A DNA stretch of 7,510 bases from Spirochaetia bacterium (GTDB taxonomy: Bacteria; Spirochaetota; UBA4802; UBA5550). Made by a program: the position numbers and the translations under genes. The notes under the pieces were generated by a model. The model worked only from the letters and a program-made list of their open reading frames with translations, was not told the origin of the DNA and did no database searches. The stretch lies in assembly GCA_031289575.1 (NCBI GenBank), contig JAITPE010000121.1, forward strand, positions 1 through 7,510. Reading direction: 5' to 3'. Of this stretch, positions 6,188-7,510 are shown in pieces; the stretch's first letter is position 1; each line of letters opens with the position of its first letter.

Positions 6188-7039
6188 TCAGGAAACAATC
6201 TCAATTTTAAGCAGCCGCGCCGCGTTGCCGCCGCATACCGCGTCATAGTGTTTTTTATCTTTTACCGTATTTTTAATTTGCTCAAGGTACCGCTCAAAGC
6301 GCAGCAGCGGATAATCACTGCCGAAAAGAATCCTCTCCGGGCCTGCTATTGATACGGCGTGGGCAAAAATTTCCTCATTATACAGGTACGGGCTCGCGGC
6401 CGAATCGTAATACACATTGCCCAGCGCCTCTTTTACTTCGGGCATTAATTCATAGAACACAAGGCCGCCGCCCCAATGCGCCAGCACTACCGCGGCGGCC
6501 TTGTGTTCGACCAGTACCTTGTACAAGGCGCCCAAAGAGGGCTCATACTTGCCGGGGTATGCGTGACCAACAGGTTCATTAACATGGAGACAGAGAATCA
6601 GCCCTGTTTCTTCGGCGGCTTCCAATAATAAGTGAAGGTAAGCCTGGGCGCTATGGTCAAAGCCGCCGTAAAACGCGGCCTCGCCTATACCGGCAAGCCC
6701 GAATGCGCGGATTTCCCTTGCCGCCCCCTTCAATGCGGCTGACGCGCCGCATTGAAGGGGAATCGAGCCAAAACAGAATATCTTGCCGGCAAAACGGCGC
6801 TGCACACCGGCAAAGTACTCGTTCTGGCCGCGGCAAAGCTTTTCGGTGAGCCATGGGAAGCCCATGGCCGCGGCCGCGTCTATTCCGGAATCGGTCATTG
6901 CGGCGAAAAGGGCATCAGCGTCAACAATACGCGCCGAAGGATTGGAGTAAAGGGACGCGAAATTTTTGTCGGCGAGGTACTCACCGGCCCGTGCCCCTGC
7001 TTCGGGCTGGAATATATGCGTGTGAAAATCAATAATCAT
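6188..7039 (-). CDS. Amidohydrolase-2 family (PF04909) metal-dependent hydrolase or decarboxylase
   Basis: The 283-residue product is a TIM-barrel amidohydrolase. It starts 'MIIDFHTH', with H6 and H8 forming the N-terminal HxH metal site. Other ligand candidates are E120 ('GIGEAAF'), H152 ('LCLHVNEP'), H188 ('VLAHWGGG') and D242 ('ILFGSDYP'), the last being the typical C-terminal catalytic Asp of the family. Length is normal for PF04909, whose members include cytoplasmic decarboxylases and hydrolases; the substrate cannot be read from sequence. There is no signal peptide. ATG at 7039 is chosen because 'MIIDFHTH' is the canonical opening and its A overlaps the TGA of mtnP (TGATG); an upstream in-frame ATG at 7093 would lie within mtnP. 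No good Shine-Dalgarno precedes it, so translation probably depends on coupling to mtnP. The gene carries two unusually long inverted repeats. Confidence 0.92.
   Translation of the reverse strand: MIIDFHTHIFQPEAGARAGEYLADKNFASLYSNPSARIVDADALFAAMTDSGIDAAAAMGFPWLTEKLCRGQNEYFAGVQRRFAGKIFCFGSIPLQCGASAALKGAAREIRAFGLAGIGEAAFYGGFDHSAQAYLHLLLEAAEETGLILCLHVNEPVGHAYPGKYEPSLGALYKVLVEHKAAAVVLAHWGGGLVFYELMPEVKEALGNVYYDSAASPYLYNEEIFAHAVSIAGPERILFGSDYPLLRFERYLEQIKNTVKDKKHYDAVCGGNAARLLKIEIVS
6455..6508. repeat. 17-bp perfect inverted repeat inside the amidohydrolase gene
   Basis: Arms 6455-6471 and 6492-6508 are exact reverse complements (GAACACAAGGCCGCCGC on the plus-strand left arm), with a 20-base loop. 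The element spans codons E178 to F195; the loop carries the codon of the metal-binding H188. There is no T tract, so it is not a terminator. Confidence 0.9.
6725..6760. repeat. 15-bp perfect inverted repeat inside the amidohydrolase gene
   Basis: Arms 6725-6739 (CCCCTTCAATGCGGC) and 6746-6760 are exact reverse complements around a six-base loop TGACGC. It encodes P94 to G105 in frame, and the protein has normal length here, so it is not an obvious insertion. No T tract follows on either strand. Confidence 0.9.
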
Positions 7040-7510
7040 CAAAAATAATCCGGCAGTATGGCCTTGAGCCTTGTCCTCTGTCCGGCAGGCCATTTATCCT
7101 CGGCGGTGATCACGGCGTACTTTGACGCCTCGGCGCATGGGCAGTTTCTCTCTTTGCCGAGCAGCGGCAAAACCCGCGCGATAAGGTTTTGCGCGTTGCC
7201 GGCATTGGCGCTCAGATTTTCCACAACCATGTTGATTGTAACATCCTCATCGGCCTCGCGCCAGCAGTCATAATCGGTGCTCATGCAGACGAGAGCGTAG
7301 CAGATTTCCGCTTCGCGCGCAAGTTTTGCCTCGGGGAGAGCGCTCATATTAATAAGGCCCGCGCCGATCGAACGGTAAAAGTTGCTCTCGGCTCTGCTGG
7401 AAAAAGCCGGCCCCTCCATGCAGATGAGGGTCTCGCCGGTGTGGTAAGGGATTCCCATTTCGGCAAGAGGCGCCTCAATCAGCGCGGCAAGCCTTGCGCA
7501 AAACGGGTCG
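7039..7510 (-). CDS. mtnP: S-methyl-5'-thioadenosine phosphorylase, C-terminal part (5' end outside window)
   Basis: The frame is open from the window edge (first whole codon at 7509) to TGA at 7041-7039 and gives 156 residues. These begin 'DPFCARL', typical of the middle of the PNP/MTAP family 2 fold (PF01048); roughly 110-130 N-terminal residues are missing. In fragment numbering the motifs are 'CMEGPAFSSRAES' (30-42), 'NMSALPEAKLAREAEICYA' (54-72), with M55 as the ribose-contacting Met, and 'STDYDCW' (77-83). D79 and D81 are the aspartates that favour adenine (6-amino) substrates in MTAP over guanine/hypoxanthine PNP. 'CPCAEASKYAVI' (123-134) is also typical of bacterial MTAPs. The enzyme splits methylthioadenosine with phosphate to adenine and 5-methylthioribose-1-phosphate in methionine and polyamine salvage. 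It overlaps the downstream amidohydrolase by one base, so the two are co-transcribed. Confidence 0.93.
   Translation of the reverse strand, partial: DPFCARLAALIEAPLAEMGIPYHTGETLICMEGPAFSSRAESNFYRSIGAGLINMSALPEAKLAREAEICYALVCMSTDYDCWREADEDVTINMVVENLSANAGNAQNLIARVLPLLGKERNCPCAEASKYAVITAEDKWPAGQRTRLKAILPDYF

Noticed and set aside
7040..7093. 18-residue N-terminal extension of the amidohydrolase
   Set aside because: It overlaps the mtnP coding end; the conserved opening MIIDFHTH starts at 7039, directly at the TGATG overlap.

Overview
The window looks like chromosome of a Gram-negative-type bacterium, most plausibly a spirochaete of the Treponema kind. The evidence is two tandem secreted proteins built of OmpL47-type Ig-like repeats, a MORN-repeat lipoprotein with a relaxed lipobox, and a secreted TolB-like/von Willebrand A protein. 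This assignment rests on protein character, not on a marker gene, so it is moderate only. No RNA gene, CRISPR array or insertion sequence was seen.

Layout. Positions 1-1205 (minus) hold the N-terminal 401 residues of an AAA-ATPase-like protein whose 3' end lies outside the window. It has a good sigma70-type promoter and a strong ribosome binding site. Positions 1315-2955 (minus) encode a 546-residue exported protein with a TolB-like N-terminal domain and a vWA domain whose metal site is degenerate. An AT-rich divergent intergenic region follows (2956-3174). A plus-strand operon of three exported proteins then runs 3175-6103: two paralogous OmpL47-type repeat proteins and a MORN lipoprotein, separated by 19 and 12 bases, each with a strong Shine-Dalgarno sequence. 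A perfect 18-bp hairpin at 6122-6163 serves as terminator for this operon and for the convergent minus-strand operon. That second operon (7510 to 6188) holds the C-terminal part of methylthioadenosine phosphorylase (mtnP) and an amidohydrolase-2 family protein; stop and start codons overlap as TGATG.

How the genes may work together. All four products encoded between 1315 and 6103 carry export signals, and the two transcription units diverge from one control region, so a shared envelope role is possible. This is inference. The mtnP pair belongs to cytoplasmic metabolism (methylthioadenosine/methionine salvage), with the amidohydrolase's substrate unknown. The AAA gene is AT-richer than the vWA gene and belongs to a family that is often multicopy and patchily distributed.

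The least expected signal is at DNA level: the amidohydrolase gene contains two long perfect inverted repeats (15 bp with a 6-base loop, 17 bp with a 20-base loop) plus shorter palindromes inside well-conserved coding sequence. The most interesting protein-level signal is the divergent cluster of exported proteins, centred on a TolB-like/vWA protein with an eroded metal site.
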